64,000 nt of DNA from Beaufortia kweichowensis (Eukaryota; Chordata; Actinopteri; Cypriniformes; Gastromyzontidae), in contig CM032811.1 in the NCBI GenBank assembly GCA_019155185.1, positions 221,501-285,500 on the forward strand, given 5' to 3'. Position numbers and translations under genes: made by a program. Each line of letters starts with the position of its first letter. The stretch's first letter is position 1. Below, one piece after another: positions 21,411-30,890 of the stretch. Under the pieces are notes generated by a model. That model had not been told where the DNA came from, did not search any database, and was given only the letters and a program-made list of their open reading frames with translations.

Positions 21411-22732
21411 TCAGGTCCGAGAACCACACTCGGCCGGCCAGCGGGTGCCACCAGTAACAGGCTTAATCCCAGCTGGCGCATCTGCTCCAGGACTCCCAGG
21501 AGCAGAGCGATCGGGGGAAAAGCGCACAAGTGTAGCCTCGGCCACGGATGTACGAGAGGGGCTGGAGGTACTAGGGAGAACCATAAAGGACAGTGCATCG
21601 TCTCCTGAGACGCAAACAGGTCCACTTGTGCTGGGAGAAAGGTATCCCAGATCAGATTCACCACCTCGGGGTGAAGTCTCCATTCCCCGGGCCTCGGCCC
21701 CTCTGAGTGAGAGCAGCTTCCCTTGGGACCACAACAGGATCTGGTGTGCCAATTTGTAAAGAGGGCGCGACCGCAGACCACCTTGATGGTTGATGTACGC
21801 AACCGCTGACGTGTTGTCCGTCAGGACCAACACGTGGTTGTTGCTGAGGTGAGGAAGGAACTGCCTCAGTGCAAGCCATACCGCCAGCAACTCTAGGCAA
21901 TTTATGTGTCACTCGAGCTGGCGGCCCCTCCATAGACCTCTGGAGCAGCGGTCATCCATCCTGACAGGGATGCGTCTGTCATAAGCGTTACGCGATGACA
22001 TATTGACCCCAATGTCGGGCCCTGGGAGAGAAACCCAGGTTTGCCCCACACCGCTAGTACCCTCAGACACCTGTGGGTGACCTGAATGATGCGGGAAGGG
22101 TTCCCCCTCGGGAAAAACCCTTTGGATTTGAGCCACCATTGGAGAGGTCTCATGTGTAGCAGGCCCAGAGGTATGACGCTGGCTGCCGCTGCCATGAGAC
22201 CGAGTATGTGCTGCCAGTGCAGGACTGTGACTCGTTGATGCAATTTGAGCCCCTTGACGGCTGCCTGAATGGTTTGAATGCGCACCGTGGTAAGGCGGGC
22301 AGACATGACCCTCGAGTCCCATTCTACGCCTAGGAAAGTTATTCTCTGAACTGGAGAAAGTGAACTCTTCTTGGCGTTCAGCCGTAACCCCAACTCCTTC
22401 ATGTGAGCGAGAACAACATCTCGATGTTGGACCGCTAAGGCTTCTGACTCTGCCAGAATAAGCCAACCGTCTATGTAGTTCAATATTCGAATGCCCTGTA
22501 ACCGCAACGGCGACAGGGCAGCATCTACACATTTGGTAAAGGTGCGAGGTGACAGGGCTAGACCGAAGGGGAGAACCCGATATTGGTACCCCTTGGGGCT
22601 GGCATCTGGTTTTAAGTCTTGTATTAGGTCGGTACCCAGAGCTAAATTGCTGGGGTACACTTGAGAAGGGGCGCTACGCGCCTTGTATGGTACCCTGACA
22701 CCAGTGCGTCCCGAAGCAGGGCGCGGGAACAA
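21411..22732 (-). pseudogene. DIRS reverse transcriptase and RNase H, active-site change
   Basis: The minus-strand frame 22732-21902 (276 residues) has the DIRS-type RT segment YQYRVLPFGLALSPRTFTK at residues 49-67. Its active-site box reads YIDG at residues 86-89, where the family has Y-x-D-D, so the second metal-binding Asp is replaced. The overlapping frames 21933-21658 and 21890-21411 carry the RNase H part (VLTDNTSAVAYINHQGG) in shifted frame, so the polyprotein is broken. These enzymes would copy the element RNA into DNA. The frames on the other strand here are shadows. Confidence 0.8.
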
Positions 22733-23033
22733 CGCTGAGCATCTAGAGAAGGGTACGGGACAGGACCGGGCACCGTATGATGAGGCGTTAACCGGTCTGC
22801 TCCCAGGGGCTTTATGGGGACAGGCTGACGCCGCGGCAGTCAGGTGTCCCGCCTCTTGGTCCTCGCAGTCTTAGCTCTGAATAACGGCCCTCAGGTCCGC
22901 TGGCTGGGAAGGGCGGGGTTTAGAGTGCCTCCCAGAGCCCCACTGACGCTGTGGTGGGGCTCGAGGAACACTCTCCTTCTGCCTACCTCGGTAAGCAGAG
23001 GTGGAGGGCTGGGGCTGCTCCCGCCCAGCAGCC

Positions 23034-23720
23034 TCAGCACCCGAATACCGGGCAAGGGATAAACTGCGAGAAGGCTGCGGCCTGGCTCTTCGCTTCCCGG
23101 AACCTGTCAACGACGGAGTTAACCGCATCGCCGAACAGGCCCCCGGGGGACAGCGGGGCATCAAGCAGCAGGGTCTTATCGGCTGCTTTGATGCCAGAGA
23201 GGTTTAACCATAAATGCCTCTCCGTAGCCACCAGGGCAGACATAGATCTGCCCACAGCCTTGGCTGTTTCCCGGATGGCACGGAGAGACACATCAGTGGC
23301 CCGGCGTAGCTCTCGAACTGCGTCCTGGTCCACCCCCTCGCCTTCATCTAGCTCCCGCAGCAGGTCAGCCTGATAGGCCTGGAGCATGAATATCGTATGG
23401 AGGCATGCCCCAGCCTGACCTGCTGCAGAATACGCTTTCCCCACCAAAGCCGAGGTAGTTCTGCACGGCTTTGATGGGAGAACCGGGGCGTTGAGCGACG
23501 ATGCCGAAACCGGGGACAGATAGCCAGGCTGGGCATGTTTATTTGCACATGCCAGCCGAGAGCGAAGAGTGCGGAGGGGGAGAGCTTCACAATGCACACA
23601 GTCGGCGCTCTGAAGCGCCGACCGGGCATGATCCACCCCCAAACAAACAACACAAAACTCGTGAGAATCCCCACTCGTTATGAAGCGAGCACATGGGGGA
23701 ACACACGGTTTGAAAGACAT
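23034..23720 (-). CDS. DIRS gag-like ORF
   Basis: Open minus-strand frame of 228 residues, the first gene of the DIRS element in transcription order, beginning near its 5' inverted repeat. Cys/His-containing residues near the start (CARFITSGDSHEFCVVCLGVDHA) are followed by an Ala/Leu/Arg-rich helical region with a DLLRELDEGEGVDQDAVREL segment. DIRS gag products are poorly characterised and presumed to bind the element RNA. The assignment rests on its position and on resemblance to remembered fish DIRS ORF1 proteins. The frame is open throughout but may lack its original C-terminus, since it ends well short of the RT frame. Confidence 0.65.
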   Translation of the reverse strand: MSFKPCVPPCARFITSGDSHEFCVVCLGVDHARSALQSADCVHCEALPLRTLRSRLACANKHAQPGYLSPVSASSLNAPVLPSKPCRTTSALVGKAYSAAGQAGACLHTIFMLQAYQADLLRELDEGEGVDQDAVRELRRATDVSLRAIRETAKAVGRSMSALVATERHLWLNLSGIKAADKTLLLDAPLSPGGLFGDAVNSVVDRFREAKSQAAAFSQFIPCPVFGC

Positions 23721-23819
23721 TTATAATTCACTTTCTTTCTCTCACACACTCAGTTAATGGCGCTTTTGTTACCTACACATTCAACAATCATCACACACGC
23801 CGCAGCTGAAGGCACAAAA

Positions 23820-23960
23820 GCTGAATGTGTGTGCTCCACGCCTTTATAGCTTCCTGGTCCTGACATCACCCGACCGTGACGTTCAGTCTAGCCATTCGGC
23901 AATCTTGCACACGTGCTTCAGACGCGGTCACGCAAAGGCGTTCCCATAGCGTCATTCGCT
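23820..23960 (-). repeat. DIRS inverted terminal repeat, 5' side
   Basis: About 141 bp, inverted copy of 19426-19570. It includes CCACGCCTTTATAGCTTCC, whose reverse complement has a TATAAAGG box and could be part of the element promoter. Confidence 0.92.
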
Positions 23961-23972
23961 TGAAAGGGAACT

Positions 23973-24492
23973 TTAACCCACATTCTTTTCAAGTGGAAGA
24001 AATAGTGAAAGGTAGACTTTTAAAAGTAAGAGCAATTTATGGAAAAGTTGTTATTGTCTTTATTTGTGTGTACTGTCCAGTTTCAGCCATAGAGAGAATG
24101 GTGTTTTTAAATATCTTGTGTTCTGTACTGCAAAAATTTAATCAAGAAGAGTTTTTATTTTTGGGAGGTGATTTTAACTGTACTGAAGCTAATTTAGATA
24201 GAAATCATTTAGAACCTCATATGCCTTCTAGAAATCGATTGACTCAGCTTGTTAAGATGCATGAACTGTGTGTTTGGAGACGTCTAAAGGGTATGCAAAA
24301 ACACTATACTTGGACTCATGTGCGTGATAGACTCATCTCCTTGGCAAGATTGGACAGATTTTATGGTTTTTAAACACCATTACAGTATCATAAGGAATTG
24401 TAACATTGTGCCTGTTAGTTTTTCTGACCATTGTATGGTTAAATGTTCAGTTTTTATTAATCTTTTGAAACCCAAAAGTGCTTATTGGCAGT
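23973..24492 (+). pseudogene. Tx1-type LINE copy 1, ORF2 endonuclease, C-terminal part
   Basis: The frame resumes after the DIRS element with HSFQVEEIVKGRLL and continues to FLGGDFNCTEANLDRN (the catalytic Asp/Asn motif) and LARLDRFY, then after a shift PVSFSDHCMVK, the terminal Ser-Asp-His motif. The same order is seen in copy 2 (28630-29090). It is cut by a solo LTR at 24493 within a codon stretch reading AYWQ, and its reading resumes at 24930 with FNTALLSDKRFKESFN. Confidence 0.8.
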
Positions 24493-24929
24493 TGTCACGC
24501 CTTCAGCATCGGATTCGTTCCCGCACTACACCCGCTCTGCATCCAGAACTCAATTTCCCATGTCACCTTGCACCTCACCTCACCTGGTCCCGATCTTTAA
24601 TCATCATCATTCACCCGCACCTGTTCATGATTACCCGGACACTATATATACTGTGTTTGTTTCTGTGTTTTTTGTCCTGTATTGTTGTTCCTGCCAGTTT
24701 TGTAACCTGTTGTGTCTTCTTGGATATTACCTGTTTGGATCGCTGCCTGTCTGTTTGATCAGTGCCTGTTCGATTATCTGCCTGTGTGGAACAACTGCCA
24801 GTTTGGATTATTGCCTCTTTGTTTGACTTTGTGCCCATTTGTTTGGATTGACTTTACGTTTGAACTTTTTCCAGTAAACTTGTGTTCTACTTACCTGTTT
24901 TGCCTGTGCCTCTTCCCTACACCCTAACA
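24493..24929 (+). mobile_element. Solo LTR, 437 bp, TSD GCAGT
   Basis: Starts TGTCACGCCTTCAGCATCGG and ends ACACCCTAACA. GCAGT is duplicated at 24488-24492 and 24930-24934. It shares GCCTTCAGCATCGGATT with the minus-strand solo LTR at 51716-52132, so the two belong to one LTR family. Frames across it are not genes. Confidence 0.92.
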
Positions 24930-25228
24930 GCAGTTTAATACTGCATTGTTAAGTGACAAACGTTTTAAAGAATCGTTTAATTTCTTTTGGGAGGATTTTA
25001 AAACTAAAAAAGGGTTTTATATCTCTGTACAACAATGGTGGGATATAGGAAAAGTTCTAATTAAACAGCTTTGTTTACAGTTTACTCGAAACATCACTAC
25101 AGAGACTAATTTTAAAATGAGTATCTTGGAGGCTGATATTTTAAAACTTCAGGAATTGGCAGAGTCTACAAGTACAAGAGGTTTTTTAGAGTTGTTGTTA
25201 GATAAAAAAAACGCAATTGGCTGATCTA
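24930..25228 (+). pseudogene. Tx1-type LINE copy 1, ORF2 segment between endonuclease and RT
   Basis: The plus-strand frame of about 92 residues beginning SDKRFKESFNFFWEDFKTKK, with a Trp-rich QQWWDIGK, matches the linker that joins endonuclease and RT in Tx1-like ORF2 proteins. An A-run near 25203 shifts the frame, after which TQLADL would continue. It then ends abruptly at the LTR start at 25229. Confidence 0.72.
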
Positions 25229-26610
25229 TGTTACAGCCTCACGTTTCCCCAGGACTCCGTTGCCCATAACCGCTTGCATTCCACGCACCTGTTCCCTATC
25301 ACCCGTCATTGGTTAATCACTGTCACCTGTCACCCTCATCAAAGAACTATTATTTAAGCTCTGTGTTTTCCTGTGTTCCTGGTCTTGCGTTGATGATGTT
25401 AATTTAAGTTGGTATTGTGTTCAGTTCCTTTTGTTCCATTGGATGTATTCCCTGTTTGTTTCAAGTAAAAGTGTTCTTGAAGATTTCCTGTCTCCGCGAC
25501 TCTTGTGTGCACGGTACCCCGGTAACAGAACGCAAGACCGACAAAAGCAGTAAAGAAGAGGAAGATGACCCTCAACATTGCCACCCAGGCAAGCGCTATC
25601 CTCTGCTGGGGGCAGGAGGATAGATCCCTCGAGGCCCACGCCCTATTCTTCGCAGTCTTGGGCAAGCTGTCGGAGTGGGCCAAGAGGGACCTTCGAGGAA
25701 TGTGCGGACTGGGTGCTGGAGAGTTGTGGGTGCCGTCCCCTCCATACTCTAATCAAGATGGCCGCTTCTGAGAGTCCTGCCACGAACAAGATGGCCACTC
25801 CTGAGAGTCCAGCCCCGGCCAAGAAGGCCACCTTTGAGCTTCCTGACTCCTCCCCCGAGGTTACGACTCCGCCCCGAGGTTACTGACTCCTCCCCTGAGG
25901 TTCCTGACTCCGCCCCCGAGCCTCCTGACCCCGAGCCCCCAGACCCCGCCTCCAAGTTCCGACCCAGCCTCCCTCTCCCGCCTCCTCTGTCTCATCTAGG
26001 CGTTGGGGCTCACCTCGGGCCTTCCGGGTCCTAGCGCCTTCATGGAGTGCGGCTCCCTTGGCTCCGCCTCCAACCTCCGAGGCCCAGACTCCACCTCAGC
26101 AGTTCGACCCTTCTGCTCCACCTTGGCTCCCAGCTCCCTCGTCTCCACCATGGCCGTCATCGCACTGGCTCCACCGGGCTCCCTCATCCCTCCGGCTCCA
26201 CCTGGGTCACTCGTCGACCATCCGTCGCCTCGGGACCTCCCTTCTCCACCTTTGGCTTGGCGGTCTGTCCCTATGGCTCCATCAGGCTCCTCCCTCCCTC
26301 CGGTTCCACCTTCGTCCTCTGTCGCTCCTGTTTCTCCGCGCTCTTCCGGAGCCCCGCCTTCGCCTCGGTTGCCGGAGCTGTCGGATCCGCCTTGGCCCTA
26401 CGTATCTCCTTCTCCGCCTTGGGCTCCAGCATTCCCGGTCTCGCCTCTGTCGGTCGGCTCCCTGGTTCCGTCACTCCCTTCACCATGGCTCCTCCCTCCA
26501 TCGGCTCCGCCCTGGCCAGATGGATTGTGGTCACTGCCTTCATCCGCCTCCACGTACCACGCCTGTCTTTGCTAAATTTGCTAAATTTGCTACATTTTTT
26601 TTATTTCCTC
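25229..26610 (+). mobile_element. LTR retrotransposon with 5' LTR and gag-like region, 3' end lost
   Basis: A 299-bp LTR (25229-25527) starts TGTTACAGCC and ends CCGGTAACA. It is followed by an internal region with an ATG at 25565, and then about 900 bp of Pro/Ser/Ala-rich coding-like sequence. No second LTR is found and no duplication flanks it. It stops near 26610, where the Tx1 C-terminal sequence resumes. The Tx1 RT domain is absent here, so one deletion probably removed both the 3' part of this element and the neighbouring RT region. Confidence 0.65.
25565..26575 (+). pseudogene. Pro/Ser-rich gag-like reading frames of the truncated LTR element
   Basis: An initial frame reading TLNIATQASAILCWGQED and then, after shifts, SFEECADW-like sequence, is followed by MAASESPATNKMATPESPAP-type repeats, and three overlapping plus-strand frames (26003-26575, 26047-26631 and 26058-26621) rich in Pro, Ser and Ala. 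Such SPA/KMA repeats followed by Pro-rich tails are, from memory, common in the gag-like first ORF of fish LTR elements. The true frame changes at least twice. No CCHC motif, protease or RT is present. Which Pro-rich frame was original cannot be decided by eye because the sequence is compositionally biased in all three frames. Confidence 0.45.
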
Positions 26611-26614
26611 TGCC

Positions 26615-27009
26615 AGTGTAAACTGGAATAAAATTGAAGCTTTTTTAATAGGAGATTGGAAGGGTTGTAAGGCAAAACTCCCTGTTGGCCTAGAGTGGGG
26701 AAAAACTGTTTGCTTGTTTAGATCCTCCATTAACTCTGTTAACAAAAATACAATCACTGTTGGTGGGATAAGTTACATTGGATCCCGCAAAGTGTTTTAT
26801 TTCTGCCTAAAGAAGAAGGTGGTCAGGGTCTTATACATTTGCAAAGTAAAATAGCTGCTTTTAGATTACTTTTTGTGCAAAGACTTTTGACTGTTTCAGA
26901 TGCCTTTAACTGGAATGCTGTGGCAAGAGTGATTTTAAATAGTTTGGGTAATTATAATCTAGGCAGGACAATTTTTTTTAAAGAAAAAGTATGTGTGTCA
27001 ATTGCTTAA
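26615..27009 (+). pseudogene. Tx1-type LINE copy 1, ORF2 C-terminal fragment
   Basis: Plus-strand frames with changes read GDWKGCKAKLPVGLEWGKTV, then WDKLHWIPQSVLFLPKEEGG followed by QGL and AAFRLLFVQRLL. This is the region after the RT in Tx1-like L1 ORF2 proteins. The frame stops at TAA about 20 bases before the (TC)n at 27029. Relatives continue for several hundred more residues, so the 3' end is truncated. Confidence 0.72.
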
Positions 27010-27026
27010 TTTTGTGGTGGGACAAG

Positions 27027-27028
<2 letters not shown>

Positions 27029-27064
<36 letters not shown>

Positions 27065-27093
27065 GTCTCTGTCTCTGTCTCTCTCTGTCTCTC
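27029..27093. repeat. (TC)n / (TGTCTC)n microsatellite between two Tx1 elements
   Basis: About 30 bp of pure CT followed by CTGTCT-type variants, ending CTCTC before ATGCTGGGAGTGGG. It is both the right border of copy 1 and the left border of copy 2. Confidence 0.95.
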
Positions 27094-27239
27094 ATGCTGG
27101 GAGTGGGTTGAGAGTGGGTGAGACCTGAGCTGTGTGATTTCACCTAGTCTTAATTACAGGGGTTTTTTTTTTTCTTACTGCACGGTTAAGATTGTTTTAG
27201 ATTTAGTTTGTTTCTCTTTGTTGTGGATAGTATTGCGCA

Positions 27240-28230
27240 AGGAGAGATGGCGTCTCATGTGCTCGTTTCAGCTGGCGGGGAAGTATGAACAAAGCCGTAG
27301 TAGTGTTCTTGAAAGAACAATTTTTTAAAATTATTTGATCGAGAATGGCCTCGTTATAAACGATAACTTTGTTCAGGTTCAAAATCACCATATCAAATGT
27401 TCCACCGTTCATTCCGGATGATGCGTTGGAACGGGAGTTAGTACGGTTTGGCAAATTTGCCAGCGGTTTTAAAACAATTACACTGGGCTGTAAACACCCG
27501 TCTTTGAAACACGTTAAGTCTTTCAGAAGACAGGTGTTTATGTTTCTAGACGCTGGATGTTTCATTCCGGGTACGACACGAAGGGAGAATGTACATGGTG
27601 TACGCATCCACTGGTAGTTTAAAGTGCTTCGAGTGTGGCGATTTAGGTCATAAGAAGTTTGCATGCCCACATAGAGAGCGTGCACCAGAGGATAGGCCCA
27701 CTGTCTCAGGAGAGGGAGATGCGGCGGAGCACACTGCTCAAGAGGAACAAACGGGTTCGGCAGAGGTGAGTGATTCTGGTGCGGCGCCGTCCGGTATAGT
27801 ACAAGTACAGGAGAATGTTGTTACTAATGCGAATATAAATGTAAATGAAAGTCAGCAAAATGAAAATATTACAATTGTGCAAAATATCAGTGTTCAAGTT
27901 CAAATATCAGTTCAAGTAGAAATGAGGAGCCTATTGGTTTGTGTACAAGAAAGAGAGCGTTAAAGTAATGAGGGTAGTGCAATGGATGATGTTGTATCTG
28001 ATGAAAATAGTTCTCTTCCTGATTATGAATGTGATTCACAAGGAGGTTCTGTATGTGGACTTGAAGTTGATTCACAAGATATGTCCACTAAAGATCCTTC
28101 TTTGTATACATTAGAGGAGATCAATGGTTTTCTTGATGAAGCGTTTGGAAAGCAAGTTAACATCAAAGATTTTTTTTTCCTGATGTTGAAAAATTTGAGA
28201 GGTCTGTGGCATTTCTCCAAAAAACAGTAA
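27240..28230 (+). pseudogene. Tx1-type LINE copy 2, ORF1 (CCHC), broken
   Basis: The N-terminal part is reduced to a short segment near 27287 (MNKAVVVFLKE). The frame at 27369-27617 reads TISNVPPFIPDDALERELVR, the RRM-like start. After a frame change, 27589-27963 has the zinc knuckle CFECGDLGHKKFACP and an acidic, Gln/Asn/Val-rich tail. A third frame, 27982-28230, holds an acidic Ser-rich segment like that of copy 1. The protein would bind the LINE RNA. At least two frame changes and an N-terminal deletion are seen. Confidence 0.75.
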
Positions 28231-28275
28231 GTCTTGATCAGTTGAGCGAACAGAAATGTTTTCGTTTGAGAAAAC

Positions 28276-29150
28276 ATGTTACAGTCATTAGAAAAAGTAG
28301 AAAGGTGGGTAAAAAAAGAGGCTAAAAGCATTCTTATAAGTGCCATGCATCACGTGGTGTTCTTGTCTCTCTTTCTATTGGTTTCTTCTGTTGCTGTTTT
28401 TTTTCTCTCCTTACTAAACTTTTATATGGATCCTTTGAGGGTAGGTTCATTAAATATTAATGGTGGGAGAGATAGACATAAAAGAGCCTTGGTGTCTGAG
28501 ATAATGCAGAATAAACAGCTACATGTTATTTTATTGCAAGAAACCCATAGTGATATTGATAATGAAGTAGAGTGGGGGATGTGGTGGAAAGGCCTTTTTT
28601 CTCCAGAAACAAAAGTTAGTATTGAAAAAATAGATGAATTTGTAAAAGGTCGTCTTGTTCTTGTTAAAACTATTATTGAAGGGATGACAATTTATTTTAT
28701 AAATGTCTATGCACCAAATGTAGGACATGAACGACTACAGTTTTTCAGTATATTAACTAATGTTTTAAAACAAGATTTTAGTGATGGAAACATCATTATT
28801 GGTGGAGATTGGAATTGTACAGAATGTTTTAATGTTGACCGTAACAATGAAGAGCCTCATATGCTTTCTTCTAAATACTTGTCAAGATTGGTGGAAGAAG
28901 TTGAACTTTTAGATGTATGGAGAATTAAGCATCCAATAGATAAACAATATACATGGGTTAAAATTTCTGACAATAGAGTAAGTGCTGCTCGATTAGACAG
29001 AATCTATGTTTCAAAAAATTTAATAACAGGGTTATTGATTGTTATATTTCTCCTATTGGGTTTTCTGATCACCATCTGGTTTTTATTTCAGTAAATACAG
29101 CGCAGTTTCCAAGAAAATCCTCTTATTGGCATTTTAATGCTAAATTGTTG
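28276..29150 (+). pseudogene. Tx1-type LINE copy 2, ORF2 APE-type endonuclease
   Basis: The frame 28276-29094 contains GSLNINGGRD (Asn motif), VILLQETHSD (Glu motif), FINVYAPN (Tyr motif), IIGGDWNCTE (Asp/Asn motif) and ARLDRIY. Compared with copy 1, about 30 residues are missing after WWKGLF, so the fold is damaged. The final GFSDHHLVF motif is present only in the next frame, after a shift in an A-run near 29017. It continues to YWHFNAKLLQDALFSEHF and then stops at the GT repeat. The upstream hydrophobic stretch is shared in kind with copy 1. Confidence 0.8.
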
Positions 29151-29205
29151 CAGGATGCTTTATTTTCTGAACATTTTGTTGTCATATGCTGTCATTCACG
29201 TTGTG

Positions 29206-29226
29206 TGTGTGTGTGTGTGTGTGTAC
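29206..29226. repeat. (GT)n microsatellite
   Basis: Short GT run at the 3' truncation point of Tx1 copy 2. Confidence 0.9.
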
Positions 29227-29597
29227 AGTCTTACACAAACCAGATGAAAGTAAATCACAGACTGGATATGTTGTTACTTTGTGTGTTTATGATGGTGTTC
29301 TGCCTAAGGGAAAGGACAAAGTATAAATGTTATAAATCTTCTTTCTGACTGATCCGTCTGGACCTGAAACTTCTCCCGCTGTTGCAGTTATCTAAGACAA
29401 AGAATCCAGCAGTAATTCTTCAGTCTCAGCTTTGCTTCTTGTTCTGTTTCCATGGGGACACCGTCTACATTCCTGCTGCTATTTCAGGAGACAGTTGGCC
29501 AGCAGAGGACTGAAACTGGCCCAATTTAGGATGTGCACACGGTGCTGGTGAAATAAGGACAAACGCTGAGAGTGCAGTTGTGTTCTCTACAGCTAAA
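29227..29597. other. Unassigned sequence
   Basis: No coding frame or repeat recognised over about 370 bp. Confidence 0.4.
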
Positions 29598-29611
29598 CGC
29601 ACACACAGACA

Positions 29612-29653
<42 letters not shown>
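29598..29653. repeat. (CA)n microsatellite
   Basis: CA-rich run, about 56 bp, pure over its last 36 bp. Confidence 0.93.
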
Positions 29654-29656
<3 letters not shown>

Positions 29657-29844
29657 GCATTGAGGGTGTATGGAATCAGTGTCAGGAGACATTAATAAAA
29701 TCTCACAATGTCAACACATGTTGAGTATCTGTTAATGGATATATAATACCCGTTAATACCTATATATCACAAGTCTGATCAAGCTGGCAAGATATAAGCT
29801 TTGCATCTCATCAGTCCGGCACAGACCTTAACTTGAAATGAACT

Positions 29845-29905
29845 CAATTCACTTTTTTATTCACTTTTAATGTTTTCATTGTTGCAAAGCAGCTTTACAT
29901 ACATT
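29845..29905 (-). repeat. LINE 3'-tail fragment
   Basis: Contains TTGCAAAGCAGCTTTACAT after an AATTCACTTTTTTATT start. The same tail occurs at 30609 (-), 52430 (+) and 53644 (-). Only the tail is left here, with no ORF attached. Confidence 0.55.
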
Positions 29906-30074
29906 ATAACATACACGATTAAAAAAAGAAAATAATACAAATAATTGTAGAATATAAAATAAGTTCTTAAAGTGTAGGGTGTTAAAATGCATGTTAAAGT
30001 AAGATGCATAAATTTAACCCAGGCTCAACCGGGAGGGCCAGCTCTCCTCTGGCTGCTGTAATCTACACTGTGAG

Positions 30075-30400
30075 TGTTATGGTCATGTCTGTGTTTCCAC
30101 AGTCCCTGTCTTGTCACTGCTGGACTTTTAGTCATTAGAAATCCATTACCCATAATCCCTTGCGGACTCATCTTTGTTCATCGCTTCCACTCGTGTCTTG
30201 TTTTCCCTGCTTGTTATCCCTTGTATATATAGCCCTTGTGTTTCTGTTGTTCTTTGTTGGTCGTTGTTTTTGTGAATGTTGCTGTGCCTGTGTTTGCTTC
30301 TGCTTCGTGTTCTGGTTCCCGTGTTTTGGTTTGTTTTATTATCATTAAATACTGCATTTGGATCCGCTGCCTTCTTGCCTGTTCCTGCATCATCATTACA
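30075..30400 (+). mobile_element. Solo LTR, 326 bp, imperfect TSD
   Basis: Starts TGTTATGGTC and ends CATCATTACA. The flanks GTGAG and GTCAG match at four of five positions. It contains TATATATAGCCCTTGTGTTT and a 3' ATTAAA-type signal, shared with the minus-strand LTR at 34759-35053. Frames across it on both strands are not genes. Confidence 0.75.
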
Positions 30401-30784
30401 GTCAGTGCACTCAGTGAGTTTTGAGATCTGTCTCATGTTACTCTCAGAAGTTCTGGTAGTCTATAATGTGCAGCTGTAGTTGTCATCAGGTGGAACAGGG
30501 TTATGGAAGGTCATAGCTGTAGTCATCATTATATGGTGGAGGGACTGGCATCTCGATGACAGTGGTGAGCATAAGACTGGTACCGGAGCTCGTATGGCCT
30601 CTGATGTTCAAGTTGAAGTTTATTTGTATAGCGCTTTAACAATGTAGCACTGTTTCAAAGCAGCTTTACAGCAGAATAAACAGAATGACAAGCAGGAAAT
30701 AGAAAATCTCATTTAATAACTAATATCTAATATCAGCTCAGTCTCCTAGTGATACTCCAACACTGAACCCAAACTCCATTAATG

Positions 30785-30890
30785 AATGTATATATATATA
30801 TATATATATATGGAGAAAAATCCTTGAGAGAACCCAAACTCCATTAATGAATGTATATATATGTATATATATATATATATATATATGGAG
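30785..30890. repeat. (TA)n runs in a duplicated 3' UTR segment
   Basis: Two TATATA runs (about 30790-30811 and 30852-30886), each followed by TGGAGAAAAA and preceded by AACTCCATTAATGAATG, so a segment of about 65 bp containing the TA run is tandemly duplicated. Confidence 0.85.

Larger units (their letters stand above)
19378..23972 (-). mobile_element. DIRS-type tyrosine-recombinase retrotransposon, minus strand
   Basis: A 4.6-kb insertion in the Tx1 endonuclease gene. It has inverted terminal repeats (19426-19570 and 23820-23960), an internal complementary region (about 19608-19680) near its 3' end, and minus-strand frames in the order gag (23720-23034), RT/RNase H (22732 to about 21411) and tyrosine recombinase (about 21300-20360). 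This is the standard DIRS plan, in which a circular intermediate is integrated by the recombinase without a target duplication, and no duplication is seen. The Tx1 frame resumes on the far side. Catalytic positions in RT and recombinase appear to be lost. Confidence 0.9.
17288..27028 (+). mobile_element. Tx1-type LINE, copy 1, opened by four later insertions
   Basis: Order on the plus strand: 5' UTR (17288-17420), ORF1 (17421 to about 19030, interrupted by a solo LTR at 18477-18916), ORF2 endonuclease (19044-19377 and 23973-24492, separated by a DIRS element), linker (24930-25228, after a solo LTR at 24493-24929), an LTR element with lost 3' end (25229 to about 26610), and an ORF2 C-terminal piece (about 26615-27009). 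The RT domain is missing altogether. The left end abuts (TC)n, and the right end passes through TTTGTGGTGGGACAAGCA directly into a second (TC)n. The ORF1 zinc knuckle, the ORF2 endonuclease and the C-terminal type place it with Tx1-like L1 elements. Confidence 0.8.
27094..29205 (+). mobile_element. Tx1-type LINE, copy 2, 3' truncated
   Basis: Starts directly after the (TC)n, has a 5' UTR, a damaged ORF1 (about 27240-28230) and the endonuclease part of ORF2 (about 28340-29150), and then stops at a (GT)n. It lacks the linker, RT and C-terminal region. Its proteins are clearly related to copy 1 but not near-identical, so it represents a different subfamily or an older split. Confidence 0.78.

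Noticed and set aside
21331..21759. Plus-strand frames over the DIRS element (also 20697-21161 and 22951-23373)
   Set aside because: They are antisense shadows of the minus-strand DIRS genes, which carry recognisable RT, RNase H and recombinase motifs.
26003..26631. A host collagen-like or Pro-rich gene
   Set aside because: The segment follows an LTR and a gag-like start, all three frames are Pro/Ser-rich from composition alone, and there is no glycine periodicity or splice structure.
30146..30480. Overlapping frames of 60-96 residues on both strands
   Set aside because: They run across a solo LTR and have no protein-like features.
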